A stretch of DNA of 64,000 nucleotides from positions 1 to 64,000 of the forward strand of contig CAZYHV010000011.1 of NCBI GenBank assembly GCA_964647485.1, written 5' to 3'. The notes under the pieces were generated by a model. It was given only the letters and a program-made list of their open reading frames with translations. It was not told the origin of the DNA and did no database searches. The stretch comes from FW021-bin31 sp964647485 (GTDB lineage: Bacteria > Bacteroidota > Bacteroidia > Chitinophagales > Chitinophagaceae). Below are positions 54,068 to 63,504 of the stretch, piece by piece. The number at the start of each line of letters is the position of its first letter. Positions within the stretch are counted from its first letter, which is position 1. The translations under genes were made by a program, and so were the position numbers.

Positions 54068-54075
54068 CAAAAATA
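54068..54075 (-). promoter_or_regulatory. -7 promoter box for the Bax-inhibitor-like gene
   Basis: TATTTTTG on the minus strand, 27 bases before the preferred ATG at 54040. Confidence 0.5.
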
Positions 54076-54179
54076 CAACAATTTATACATTTCCTCTCCC
54101 TCTGTTCTTCTTTATCAAGGGTTTAACGTTAAAATAACAATACTTCTTGATATGAGGTATACAATAATTATTTTTCTTG

Positions 54180-54187
54180 TAAATTTG
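54180..54187 (+). promoter_or_regulatory. -7 promoter box for gpmI
   Basis: TAAATTTG, 5 bases before the gpmI ATG. This predicts a leaderless transcript. No clear -33 element. Confidence 0.5.
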
Positions 54188-54192
54188 CCTGT

Positions 54193-55722
54193 ATGAAAAA
54201 TAAACCGGCAATTTTAATTATCATGGACGGATGGGGCCATGGAAAAGTAAGAAAAGCAGATGCCATCGCATTGGCAGATACACCATTCGTAAGTAGTTTA
54301 TATCAGAAATATCCCAATAGTGAACTCATCACTTGCGGCGAGAAGGTAGGTTTGCCTCAAGGTCAAATGGGAAATTCAGAAGTAGGTCATCTCAATATAG
54401 GAGCAGGTAGAATTGTCAATCAAGAATTACAAAGAATAAACATTGCCATCAAAGATGGTTCTCTGAAAGAGAATAAAGTATTGAAAGAAGCCTTTGAAGC
54501 AGCTAAATCAGGCAAAAAGTTGCATCTTATGGGCTTGGTAAGTGACGGAGGGGTACATTCCCATATCAAACACCTTGAAGGATTACTGGATATAGCTCAT
54601 GAAGAAGGGTTAAAAAATGTTTACGTGCATGCTTTTACAGATGGCAGAGATACAGATCCTAAAGGTGGAGAAGGATACTTGAAAGAACTTCAAAGTCACC
54701 TAGACAAAACCACCGGAGCTATTGCTACCGTAACCGGGCGTTACTATGCCATGGATCGCGATAAACGATGGGAACGGGTCAAATTAGCTTATGATGCACT
54801 CACTGCAGGAGAAGGAAAAAAGAGCAAAGACGTCATTCAGGCAGTGAAAGCTTCCTATGATGAAAAGCTAACCGACGAATTTATCAAACCAATTATTCAT
54901 GTGGATGATAATGATCAACCATTAGCTAAAATAGAGGCAGGAGATATTGTCATTTGCTTCAACTTCAGGACAGACCGCTGTAGACAAATCACCCAGGTAC
55001 TTACCCAAGAAGACATGCCGGAGCAAGAGATGAAAACAATAGACCTGGATTATATCACCATGACCGAATATGACAAATCTTTCAAAGGTATCCCGGTATT
55101 GTTTGAGAACAAGAACTTGGTAAATACCATGGGAGAAGTATTGGAAAAAGCAGGAAAGAAACAAATTCGTATCGCCGAAACAGAGAAATATCCTCATGTA
55201 ACTTTTTTCTTCAGTGGCGGAAGAGAAGAAGAGTTTGAAGGAGAAAAGAGAATTATGGCAGCTTCTCCAAAAGTAGCTACCTATGATTTACAACCGGAAA
55301 TGAGTGCACAAGAACTAGCTGATAAAATCATTCCCGAATTACGAGATAATGTTGTTGATTTTACTGTACTTAACTTTGCAAATGCAGACATGGTAGGACA
55401 TACCGGAGTGTGGGAAGCCGTAACTACAGCTGTAGAAACAGTAGACCATTGTACCGAGGCCGTAGTCACAGCTGCCTTAGAAAACGGATATCGTGTTTTT
55501 CTGACTGCCGACCATGGAAATTCTGACTTTGAAGTCAATGCGGACGGATCGCCCAACACGGCTCATTCTTTAAATCCTGTTCCTTTCTTTGTGATTAGCG
55601 ACGATTATAAAGGAGAGGTTCAATATGGAAAATTAGGAGATATTGCTCCTACTATTTTATATTCTATGGGAATAGACCTTCCGGAAGAAATGACCGGCAA
55701 TATTCTTATTGATCAAAAATAA
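54193..55722 (+). CDS. gpmI: 2,3-bisphosphoglycerate-independent phosphoglycerate mutase
   Basis: Interconverts 3- and 2-phosphoglycerate in glycolysis. 509 residues, alkaline-phosphatase fold. IMDGWGHGK with the first metal Asp, the phospho-serine motif GQMGNSEVGHLNIGAGR near 57-73, HAFTDGRDTDPKGGEGYL near 128-145, RYYAMDRDKRWERV near 187-200, FFFSGGREEEFEGE near 341, and late metal sites NFANADMVGHTG and TADHGNSD. All metal ligands appear present. Confidence 0.97.
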   Translation: MKNKPAILIIMDGWGHGKVRKADAIALADTPFVSSLYQKYPNSELITCGEKVGLPQGQMGNSEVGHLNIGAGRIVNQELQRINIAIKDGSLKENKVLKEAFEAAKSGKKLHLMGLVSDGGVHSHIKHLEGLLDIAHEEGLKNVYVHAFTDGRDTDPKGGEGYLKELQSHLDKTTGAIATVTGRYYAMDRDKRWERVKLAYDALTAGEGKKSKDVIQAVKASYDEKLTDEFIKPIIHVDDNDQPLAKIEAGDIVICFNFRTDRCRQITQVLTQEDMPEQEMKTIDLDYITMTEYDKSFKGIPVLFENKNLVNTMGEVLEKAGKKQIRIAETEKYPHVTFFFSGGREEEFEGEKRIMAASPKVATYDLQPEMSAQELADKIIPELRDNVVDFTVLNFANADMVGHTGVWEAVTTAVETVDHCTEAVVTAALENGYRVFLTADHGNSDFEVNADGSPNTAHSLNPVPFFVISDDYKGEVQYGKLGDIAPTILYSMGIDLPEEMTGNILIDQK

Positions 55723-55772
55723 AATACAAGATTTTGTTACGTCAAATGAGCACGTCTTTTCCTCTATCTTAT

Positions 55773-55780
55773 TATTTTTG
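55773..55780 (+). promoter_or_regulatory. -7 promoter box for the glycosyltransferase gene
   Basis: TATTTTTG, 20 bases before the ATG. Confidence 0.5.
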
Positions 55781-55800
55781 AAGGCCAAAAGAATAGGATA

Positions 55801-56937
55801 ATGGAAAATATTGCTATTTATATCGGAAATCTACGGGAAGATTCAAGCTATTGGAAAGCAGAAGAACAACTGAAATATACCTGGGTAAAGACCCTCCTAC
55901 AACATTTTAAAGAAACAAAGTTTGTCCTTATCTCGGATCTTCCCTTAAAAGCTACATTCGAAGAAAGCAAGCAAATAGAGAAAGTAGCTTTAGGAAAGCT
56001 GCCAAAGACCAATCTCTCCTTACAGAGACATTTTAATCATAAACTGTTTAACCTTTTAAAAGAAAGCAATTGTGATCTATTCCTTTCACTAACAGGTATT
56101 CTTCCTCAAAAATATAAAGGAAGATCTTGTTTACTGATTTCGGATCATGATATCCTGCAAGAGACAACGAAACGACCTTCCTCCTTTGCACGCTACCGGG
56201 ATAAGAAACGGCTTCAAAGTCTTCCTAAAGCCAGTTGCATACTAACTCTGAGTAAATATACCCAATCTCTCCTTCTTTCTTCTCTTCAACTACCTGAGGA
56301 GAAAATAAAAGTAATCCAGCCCGTCACAGATGCGAGATTTACTCCTCTAGAATGGGAAGAACGACAGGAAGTAAAAGAAAAATATTCAGAAGGAAAAGAA
56401 TTTATATTTTTTTCCGGAAGTCTGAAAGAAAAAGAGCCCCTTCTCCTTCTTCTAAAAGCCTTTACCATTCTAAAGAAGAAAATGAATTCCGGAATGATGT
56501 TGGTTATAGAAGGAGAGAAAGAGGAGGCTTTTAAGAAGTTTTCAGAACTTCTCCGTACCTACCATTTCGGTAAAGATGTCAAAGTTACCGGATCCATTTC
56601 CAGAAAGGAAAAAGCCGCATTAGCAGGTGCAGCCTATGCGGGTGTCATTCCTTCTTCTCCACCCTCTTTTTACAGCCCGGTAATCGATTTGATTCAATGT
56701 CATACCCCGGTGATTGTACCTCAAGAAAGCATACATGAAGCCGTTGGGGAGGAGATGGTATTAAGCTTTACCCCTGAGAGTTATACCGACTTAGGAAAAC
56801 AACTTTGTGAACTATACAAAAATGAGGAGATACGGGCAAATCTCATCAGACAAGAAGAAATACAAACGACACAAATATCCATAGAAGGAGAAATGAGACA
56901 TCTTTTGGATATCATCAGAAAAATCAGTCAGGAATAA
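55801..56937 (+). CDS. glycosyltransferase, GT4-like
   Basis: Predicted GT-B glycosyltransferase, 378 residues, no signal peptide. The C-terminal half has the group-1 pattern: FIFFSGSLKEKEPLLLLLKAF near 201-221, VIEGEKEEAFKKFSELLRTY, DVKVTGSISRKEKAALAGAAYAGVIPSSPPSFYSPVIDLIQCHTPVIVP near 260-308. The catalytic E-x7-E motif is not obvious (SPPSFYSPVIDLIQC in its place), so activity is uncertain. It is a single gene, not in a polysaccharide cluster. Confidence 0.7.
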   Translation: MENIAIYIGNLREDSSYWKAEEQLKYTWVKTLLQHFKETKFVLISDLPLKATFEESKQIEKVALGKLPKTNLSLQRHFNHKLFNLLKESNCDLFLSLTGILPQKYKGRSCLLISDHDILQETTKRPSSFARYRDKKRLQSLPKASCILTLSKYTQSLLLSSLQLPEEKIKVIQPVTDARFTPLEWEERQEVKEKYSEGKEFIFFSGSLKEKEPLLLLLKAFTILKKKMNSGMMLVIEGEKEEAFKKFSELLRTYHFGKDVKVTGSISRKEKAALAGAAYAGVIPSSPPSFYSPVIDLIQCHTPVIVPQESIHEAVGEEMVLSFTPESYTDLGKQLCELYKNEEIRANLIRQEEIQTTQISIEGEMRHLLDIIRKISQE

Positions 56938-56946
56938 AAATAACCC

Positions 56947-56954
56947 TACCTTTG
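56947..56954 (+). promoter_or_regulatory. -7 promoter box for gldC
   Basis: TACCTTTG, 26 bases before the gldC ATG; directly after the preceding stop codon. Confidence 0.55.
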
Positions 56955-56980
56955 CAAACAAATAAAAAAAGACGTTCATC

Positions 56981-57343
56981 ATGGCTCAAAATTCAGAAAT
57001 AAAGATCGACGTAAAAACAAACGACAAACAGATTCCCGAAGAAATTACTTGGAGTGCATCCGATAGTACGGCAGACATGAAAAATAAAGCACGGGCAATG
57101 TTGCTTTCTTTATGGGAACCACAGGAAAAAAATGCCTTACGCATTGATTTATGGACAGAAGAAATGATGATGGATGAAATGGCAGAATTCTTTTTTCAAA
57201 CCTTTATTGGCATGGCAGACAGTTTTGAAAGATCAACACAATTCAGTGATCAGGCTCAGGATATCCGAAGATTTGCCGAAGATTTTCTCCATAAATTCCA
57301 ATCCCGACAGGAAAAAGCAGACATCAGAACGCCCTTAGATTAA
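56981..57343 (+). CDS. gldC: gliding motility protein GldC
   Basis: Cytoplasmic protein of 120 residues needed for efficient gliding in Flavobacterium. The family text is clear: SEIKIDVKTNDKQIPEEITWSASDS, KARAMLLSLWEPQEKNALRIDLWTEEMMMDEMAEFFFQTFIGMADSFERST. No signal or membrane segment. Together with the type IX-sorted surface protein at 30599-33196 it indicates a gliding/T9SS lineage, although the organism need not glide. Probable operon with the following YqeY-like gene (10-base gap). Confidence 0.9.
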   Translation: MAQNSEIKIDVKTNDKQIPEEITWSASDSTADMKNKARAMLLSLWEPQEKNALRIDLWTEEMMMDEMAEFFFQTFIGMADSFERSTQFSDQAQDIRRFAEDFLHKFQSRQEKADIRTPLD

Positions 57344-57353
57344 AAATAAAAAA

Positions 57354-57803
57354 ATGAGTTTAGAGCAAAATATAAATCAGCACCTTAAAACAGCCATGAA
57401 AGCCAAAAATCAGGCTGAATTAAGAGGATTACGTGCTATCAAATCAGCTATTTTACTGGCCAAAACTTCAGGAAAAGGAGGAGATCTCTCCGAGGAAGAC
57501 GAAATAAAGCTATTACAAAAATTAGTAAAACAGAGAAAAGACTCCCTGGAAATTTATCAACAACAAAACCGTCCGGAATTAGCCCAAAAAGAAGAGGAAG
57601 AAATTCAAGTCATTAACAAATTCCTTCCTCAACAAATGGACGAATCAGCGGTTACAGAAAAGATAAAAAGTATTATTGAAGAAATTGGGGCAAAATCCCC
57701 CGCCGATATGGGGAAAGTAATGGGAGCGGCAATGAAACAACTTGCAGGGAAGACCGACGGGAAAACCATCTCTTCTATAGCCAAAGCGTTATTAACATCA
57801 TAA
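57354..57803 (+). CDS. GatB/YqeY domain protein
   Basis: 149 residues. LEQNINQHLKTAMKAKNQAELRGLRAIKSAILLAK at the N-terminus and DMGKVMGAAMKQLAGKTDGKTISSIAKALL at the C-terminus are the YqeY family hallmarks, an all-helical domain also found at the end of GatB of tRNA-dependent amidotransferase. Its own function is not established; tRNA binding is suspected. It is followed 16 bases later by pheT. Confidence 0.92.
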   Translation: MSLEQNINQHLKTAMKAKNQAELRGLRAIKSAILLAKTSGKGGDLSEEDEIKLLQKLVKQRKDSLEIYQQQNRPELAQKEEEEIQVINKFLPQQMDESAVTEKIKSIIEEIGAKSPADMGKVMGAAMKQLAGKTDGKTISSIAKALLTS

Positions 57804-57819
57804 ACACCGAAGAACTTCA

Positions 57820-60255
57820 ATGACAATTTCATACCATTGGTTGATTGACTATCTGCCTGATTTAGAAGGAGAAGAATATCCAACTCCCGAAGAACTATCT
57901 ACAATTCTCACCGATATAGGACTGGAAGTAGAAGGATTTGAAAAACAAGAACAAATTCCCGGTGGGTTAAAAGGTTTAGTTATTGGTGAAATCAAAGAAG
58001 TCGAGAAACATCCCAATGCAGATCGACTTCATCTGACAAAAGTAGATGTAGGGGAAGAGGAATTCCTACAAATTGTTTGTGGCGCACCTAATGTAACCCT
58101 TCATCAAAAAGTAGTCGTTGCTCCGGTAGGAACCACAATATATCCTTTAAATCATGATCCATTCAAAATAAAAAAGGCAAAAATTCGGAAAATAGCCAGT
58201 TTCGGAATGATGTGTGCCGAAGATGAAATTGGTTTAGGAGAAAGTCATGACGGGATTATGAGCCTTGATGAAGATGCAAAGCCCGGCATGCCTGCCAATG
58301 AATATTTCACTCTAAATGAAGACTGGGTTTATGAAATCGGTTTGACGCCAAACAGAATGGATGCGATGAGCCATCTAGGAGTAGCAAGAGATGTATGTGC
58401 AAAGCTGAGTCACAATACCAATAAGAATTGGGTCGTACAGTCCTCTTCGGTAAAAGATTTCAAAGTTGATAACCAACAACATCCCATCACCGTTACTATA
58501 GAAAACAAAAAAGCATGTCCGAGATATGCCGGAGTAACCCTGTCCAATATAACCATCAAAGAATCTCCGGAATGGATGCAGGAACGACTGAGAGCAGTTG
58601 GCGTTCGTCCCATCAATAATGTGGTAGATATCACCAACTATATCTTACACGAATGTGGACAACCTCTGCACGCTTTTGATCTAGAAGCTGTTACAGGAAG
58701 GCAAATCCATATCAAAAACCTGGCGGAAGGAAGCTCCTTTGTTACCCTGGATAAGGAAACACGTAAACTACGAGCTGAAGACCTAATGATTTGCAACAAA
58801 GAAACGCCCATGTGTATTGCAGGAGTCTTTGGAGGAGCAGACTCGGGAGTTACAGAAAGCACCACCTCTATTTTTCTGGAGAGTGCTTGTTTTGATGCAG
58901 TCAGCGTACGTCGTACTTCCTTTTATCATGGATTACGAACCGACGCAGCTACCCGTTTTGAAAAGGGAGTCGATATTTCAGGAGTACTTTATGCCCTAAA
59001 AAGAGCCGCTATACTCATGAAAGAGCTCTGTGGAGCCGAGATTACATCCAACATTATAGATTGCTATCCCCACCCAAAAGAAAAGACCAAAATTGTTCTA
59101 AGAAAAGATTATCTGACCAAACTCAGTGGAAAAACATATTCTTTAGGGGAGATTACCTCTATCTTAAAAAGCCTGAGCTTCGGAATTCTTACAGAAAACG
59201 AAGAAGAAATAACAGTATCCGTTCCTTTCAACAAACCGGATATGTCGGTAGCTGCAGATTTAGTAGAAGAAATCATGCGAATTGATGGGTATGGAGCTGT
59301 TGAAATCCCAACCCATATTCGTATCGCCCCTTCAACATCAGAGCACACTCCTACCCTGGAGTCTCAAAAAGAGAAAATAGCTACTTACCTTACGGACAAC
59401 GGATTCTATGAGATCATGACGAATTCCATCACCAACAGCAGCTATTACAAGAAGGATAAACCACTGATAAAATTACTGAATAATCTCACTGTAGACCTAG
59501 ATAGCCTTCGTCCTTCTCTATTAGAGACCGGGCTAGAGGTGGTTGCCTACAATCTTAATCGTCGTCAGGATAACCTTCGCTTTTTTGAAAATGGTAAAAC
59601 GTACAGTGCAGAAGGAGAAAAGGAATCAAATTTTCTGGGAATTTGGCTATCCGGGGATATTCGGGCAGAAAACTGGGTACAGAAAAGTAGGAAAACCGAT
59701 CCCTACTTTTTAAAAGGACATCTTCAAAACGTTTTTTCAAGATTAGGGATATCCTCTTCTGAATTAGCCTTCATTCCCGACGGAAATTCCATGTTGAAGA
59801 ATGGAATAAATATTCTTTTTCATCAGAAAAAGATTGGGCAACTTGGCAGTGTCACTCCTAAACAGCTTAAAAATTTTGATATCAAACAAGAAGTTTGGTA
59901 CGCTGAAGTCAACTTATCTTCATTAAAAGAAGGACGACCTGAAAAAGACCTCTCTTTCAAGCCCATTTCAAAATATCCCGAAGTAAAAAGAGATTTGGCA
60001 TTGGTTTTGGACAAGAAAGTTGAATTTGCTGAAGTAGAAAAAGTTGCAAATGAAATAAAAACACGTATCTTAGAGGATATAAAGTTATTTGATGTTTTTG
60101 AAGGTGATAAATTAGGAAAAAATAAGAAATCCTATGCAGTCAGTTTCTTTTTCCGTCATCCCCATAAAACTTTGACCGAAAAGGATATCGATAAAGTAAT
60201 GAAGAAATTAATTGCAGCTTTTGAACATCGATTAAATGCAGAAATAAGGAGTTAA
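57820..60255 (+). CDS. pheT: phenylalanyl-tRNA synthetase beta subunit
   Basis: 811 residues. An N-terminal tRNA-binding domain (about 45-155: VIGEIKEVEKHPNADRLHLTKVDVGEEEFLQIVCGAPNV), B3/B4 editing domain (about 215-395), B5 domain (about 405-480), catalytic-like core (about 490-700) and C-terminal ferredoxin-like anticodon-binding domain (about 717-811: KPISKYPEVKRDLALVLDK..., KNKKSYAVSFFFRHPHKTLTEKDIDKVMKKL). The alpha subunit pheS is not adjacent. Confidence 0.97.
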   Translation: MTISYHWLIDYLPDLEGEEYPTPEELSTILTDIGLEVEGFEKQEQIPGGLKGLVIGEIKEVEKHPNADRLHLTKVDVGEEEFLQIVCGAPNVTLHQKVVVAPVGTTIYPLNHDPFKIKKAKIRKIASFGMMCAEDEIGLGESHDGIMSLDEDAKPGMPANEYFTLNEDWVYEIGLTPNRMDAMSHLGVARDVCAKLSHNTNKNWVVQSSSVKDFKVDNQQHPITVTIENKKACPRYAGVTLSNITIKESPEWMQERLRAVGVRPINNVVDITNYILHECGQPLHAFDLEAVTGRQIHIKNLAEGSSFVTLDKETRKLRAEDLMICNKETPMCIAGVFGGADSGVTESTTSIFLESACFDAVSVRRTSFYHGLRTDAATRFEKGVDISGVLYALKRAAILMKELCGAEITSNIIDCYPHPKEKTKIVLRKDYLTKLSGKTYSLGEITSILKSLSFGILTENEEEITVSVPFNKPDMSVAADLVEEIMRIDGYGAVEIPTHIRIAPSTSEHTPTLESQKEKIATYLTDNGFYEIMTNSITNSSYYKKDKPLIKLLNNLTVDLDSLRPSLLETGLEVVAYNLNRRQDNLRFFENGKTYSAEGEKESNFLGIWLSGDIRAENWVQKSRKTDPYFLKGHLQNVFSRLGISSSELAFIPDGNSMLKNGINILFHQKKIGQLGSVTPKQLKNFDIKQEVWYAEVNLSSLKEGRPEKDLSFKPISKYPEVKRDLALVLDKKVEFAEVEKVANEIKTRILEDIKLFDVFEGDKLGKNKKSYAVSFFFRHPHKTLTEKDIDKVMKKLIAAFEHRLNAEIRS

Positions 60256-60265
60256 AAATATTGAT

Positions 60266-60562
60266 ATGCCAGATTATGGATTATCGGATATAGAAAAAAA
60301 GATTCAATTGTTGATAAAACGACTGCAATCTTACCATAAAGAAAATCAAAATCTGGAAAAGAAATTGTTGGAGAACGAAAATAAAATTAAAAAGCAGCAA
60401 GAGCAGATTAAAGAGTATGAAGAGAAAATACGTATTTTCAAGATGACTTCCCCCTCAGAAGACGGAGAAGGAGTTGATAATGAGGCAAGAAGAGAAATAC
60501 GTACCACCATTAACAGCTATATTAAAGAAATTGACAACTGCATTGCAGCATTAAATAAATAA
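60266..60562 (+). CDS. small coiled-coil protein
   Basis: 98 residues, function unknown. A heptad-rich coiled coil covers about 10-60 (EKKIQLLIKRLQSYHKENQNLEKKLLENENKIKKQQEQIKEYEEKI), followed by EVDNEARREIRTTINSYIKEIDNCIAALNK. A small coiled-coil gene after pheT, usually followed by zapA, is what I recall from Bacteroidota; here zapA is not next and sucA follows instead. A role with the divisome is therefore only a guess from genome order elsewhere. Confidence 0.75.
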   Translation: MPDYGLSDIEKKIQLLIKRLQSYHKENQNLEKKLLENENKIKKQQEQIKEYEEKIRIFKMTSPSEDGEGVDNEARREIRTTINSYIKEIDNCIAALNK

Positions 60563-60590
60563 GTTTTATGAAACAAAGCGGCTTATTCTT

Positions 60591-60620
60591 TTGTTGAGTC
60601 AAACATCCTGAATAACTTTG
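60591..60620 (+). promoter_or_regulatory. promoter for sucA
   Basis: -33 TTGTTG (60591-60596) and -7 TAACTTTG (60613-60620), 16-19 bases apart. The predicted 5' leader is about 110 bases long and contains an imperfect, AT-rich inverted repeat around 60632-60684. Confidence 0.5.
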
Positions 60621-60740
60621 TGTGATTAAAAAATACCGACCTCATCAGGATAGAAAAAAAAATAAGGCCGATATTTATTATTTTTAGATAATTAAAAATT
60701 AAATTAAATCTCCGGAAACCAGAGAGAAAATTTCAGAAAG

Positions 60741-63482
60741 ATGAAAGACTTTTCATTTGTTTCCAACGCACACCCGGCCTACATTGAATCCCTCTACAAG
60801 GACTATCGAAAAGATCCGGAAACGATTGACGAAGAATGGGCTTCTTTTTTTGAGGGCTTTGACTTTGCTGTGTCTAGTGCAAACGGGAAACAAGGGAGTG
60901 GCGACACCTTAAGTCCGCAACAAATTTCAAAAGAATTTTCAGTTTATCAACTTATAAGAGCCTACCGCAAAAGAGGGCATCTCATTGCTAAAACGAATCC
61001 CATTCGGCCGAGAAAAGACCGACATGCACAATTAGATCTAAAATATTTCGATCTAGAAGAAGCGGATTTGGATCAGGAATTCTATGCCGGATCATTTATA
61101 GGCAAACCTAAAGCGACGCTTAAAGAGATTGTTGGTTCTCTCCAAAAATGGTACGCTTCTTCTATGGGGATAGAATTTGAATATATTGATGACCCTATCA
61201 GAAGAGGCTGGATTAGAGATCATATTGACAATGATTTGCAACAACCTATTCCGCTCGAAAAGAAAAAACGTATTCTTGAAAAGCTGAATGAAGCCAGCGT
61301 TTTTGAAAACTTCCTGCATACCAAATTTATCGGACAGAAACGATTTTCTTTGGAAGGAGGAGAAAATGCAATCCCGGCCTTAGATACCATCATACAAGAT
61401 GGCGCTGACCTCGGCGTACAAGAAGTAGTTATTGGAATGGCTCATCGGGGAAGACTAAATGTGCTCACCAATATCTTGGGAAAAACTTACGAACAGATTT
61501 TTGAAGAGTTTGAAGGTAGAGTGCCGGAAGATAAAGATGCCATCGGAAGTGGAGACGTGAAATATCATGTTGGATTTCGCTCTGATATTACCACCCTGAA
61601 TAATAAAAAGGTAAATATCCAAATGGTCCCTAACCCTTCTCATTTGGAATTGGTTAATTCGGTTGTCAACGGATATTCCCGTAGTAAAGCAGATGTTCTT
61701 TATAAAAGTGATTACAACAAAATATTACCTATCCTAATTCATGGAGATTCGGCTATTGCCGGTCAGGGTATTATTTACGAAGTATTACAAATGAGTAAAC
61801 TTCGGGGATACTACACAGGAGGTACTATCCACTTTGTAATCAACAATCAGATTGGCTTTACAACAGATTTTGATGATGCCCGATCTGCAGACTATTGTAC
61901 CAGTATTGCCTCCATGGTTGAAGCTCCTGTTTTTCATGTCAATGGAGACGATGCTGAGGCGGTAGCCAAGGTAGCCGAATTGGCTATTCATTATAGACAA
62001 CGATTTAATACCGATATCTTTATCGATATGGTATGCTACAGAAAATATGGGCATAATGAGGGAGATGATCCTAAATATACCCAACCCAAACTGTATGAGC
62101 TGATAGACAAACATCCTAGTGCTCGAGAAATCTATAATGAACAGCTGACTAAGTCGGGAGAAGTGGATGCAGGGTTAGCAAAAGAGATGAAGCAACATTT
62201 CTGGAAAACTTTACAAGATAGGTTGGATGAAGTGAAGCAACATCCTCTCAAAGATACTTTTCAGGAACCTGAAAAGTGGTGGCAGGAACTTAGAAACTCT
62301 AAACCTGAAGATTTTGACCAATCTCCCGAAACCGCAGTTTCAAAAGAGACACTGCAGCTCCTGGTTGAAAAAATGGTAACCGTACCCAAAGACTTTACGC
62401 CTTTAAGGAAAATAAAGAAGCTGCTAAAAGATAAAAAGAAGCTATTCGAAGAGAAAGGGCTTCTTGATTGGTCAATGGGCGAGTTGGCTGCTTATGGAAG
62501 TATTTTATTAGAAAAAAAAGATGTCCGAATGAGTGGTCAAGATGTCGTAAGAGGAACCTTCTCTCATCGACATTCTATTTTACAAGACGCAGAGAATTAC
62601 AAAGAATATAACAGATTGAGTAAACTGTCAAATGACCAAGGTAAATTTAGAATCTTCAATTCTCTTTTAAGTGAATCCGCAGCTGTAGGTTTTGAATTCG
62701 GTTATGCTCTTGCCAATCCAAATACATTAACCATCTGGGAAGCTCAATTTGGTGACTTTGCCAATGGAGCTCAGTCTGTATTTGATCAATTTGTTTCTTC
62801 CTCAGAACAAAAATGGGAACGTATGGATGGATTGGTTGTTTTATTACCACATGGTTACGAAGGACAGGGTCCGGAACATTCCAGCGCCCGCATGGAAAGA
62901 TATTTGCAAATGACAGCAGAATACAACATAATTATTACTAATTGTACTACTGCTGCCAACTTTTTTCATGTTTTAAGAAGACAATTAGCTTTTCCTTTTA
63001 GAAAACCCCTCTTCAATTTTTCTCCTAAAGCCAACTTAAGGCACCCGGGAAGTTTTTCTCCTGCAAAAGATTTTACAGAAGGTAAATTTAAGGAAATTAT
63101 AGAGGATGAGTACTGTGATAAAGACCCTGCAAAGATAAAAAAAGTGTTATTATGCAGTGGTAAGATTTATTTTGACTTACAAAAGAAACAAACCGAAGAG
63201 GAAAGAAAAGAAATTGCGATTATAAGACTAGAACAATTATATCCATTGCCTCATAAAAAAATCGAAGAACTCGTAGAAAAGTATGACAAAGCCAATTGGT
63301 TTTGGGTTCAGGAAGAACCTTTAAATATGGGAGCTGCCTGGTACATTAAAATGAATCTATCTACCTTTGATTTTGGAATCATTAGCAGACAGTCAAGCGC
63401 TTCCCCTGCTACTGGTTATGGCAAGGTGCATAAAGAGGAAGAAAAAGAACTTTTAGATAAGGCTTTTTCAGTACTCAACTAA
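60741..63482 (+). CDS. sucA: 2-oxoglutarate dehydrogenase E1 component
   Basis: Thiamine-diphosphate dehydrogenase of the TCA cycle, 913 residues. N-terminal SFVSNAHPAYIESLYKDYRKDPETIDEEWASFF (docking segment), GMAHRGRLNVLTNILGK near 233, ThDP site HGDSAIAGQGIIYEVLQMSKLRGY near 335, HVNGDDAEAVAKVAELAIHYRQRFNTDIFIDMVCYRKYGHNEGDDPKYTQP near 395, and the C-terminal HGYEGQGPEHSSARMERYLQ near 708. The E2 gene follows after 22 bases. Confidence 0.97.
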   Translation: MKDFSFVSNAHPAYIESLYKDYRKDPETIDEEWASFFEGFDFAVSSANGKQGSGDTLSPQQISKEFSVYQLIRAYRKRGHLIAKTNPIRPRKDRHAQLDLKYFDLEEADLDQEFYAGSFIGKPKATLKEIVGSLQKWYASSMGIEFEYIDDPIRRGWIRDHIDNDLQQPIPLEKKKRILEKLNEASVFENFLHTKFIGQKRFSLEGGENAIPALDTIIQDGADLGVQEVVIGMAHRGRLNVLTNILGKTYEQIFEEFEGRVPEDKDAIGSGDVKYHVGFRSDITTLNNKKVNIQMVPNPSHLELVNSVVNGYSRSKADVLYKSDYNKILPILIHGDSAIAGQGIIYEVLQMSKLRGYYTGGTIHFVINNQIGFTTDFDDARSADYCTSIASMVEAPVFHVNGDDAEAVAKVAELAIHYRQRFNTDIFIDMVCYRKYGHNEGDDPKYTQPKLYELIDKHPSAREIYNEQLTKSGEVDAGLAKEMKQHFWKTLQDRLDEVKQHPLKDTFQEPEKWWQELRNSKPEDFDQSPETAVSKETLQLLVEKMVTVPKDFTPLRKIKKLLKDKKKLFEEKGLLDWSMGELAAYGSILLEKKDVRMSGQDVVRGTFSHRHSILQDAENYKEYNRLSKLSNDQGKFRIFNSLLSESAAVGFEFGYALANPNTLTIWEAQFGDFANGAQSVFDQFVSSSEQKWERMDGLVVLLPHGYEGQGPEHSSARMERYLQMTAEYNIIITNCTTAANFFHVLRRQLAFPFRKPLFNFSPKANLRHPGSFSPAKDFTEGKFKEIIEDEYCDKDPAKIKKVLLCSGKIYFDLQKKQTEEERKEIAIIRLEQLYPLPHKKIEELVEKYDKANWFWVQEEPLNMGAAWYIKMNLSTFDFGIISRQSSASPATGYGKVHKEEEKELLDKAFSVLN

Positions 63483-63504
63483 AATAGAGACTAACTAAAA
63501 TATT

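Noticed and set aside
54041..54070. TTG start for the Bax-inhibitor-like gene
   Set aside because: It would begin inside the promoter box; the ATG at 54040 fits better.
60632..60684. Possible terminator or 6S-like RNA between the coiled-coil gene and sucA
   Set aside because: The inverted repeat has two mismatches and a long A-rich loop; nothing supports a structured RNA.
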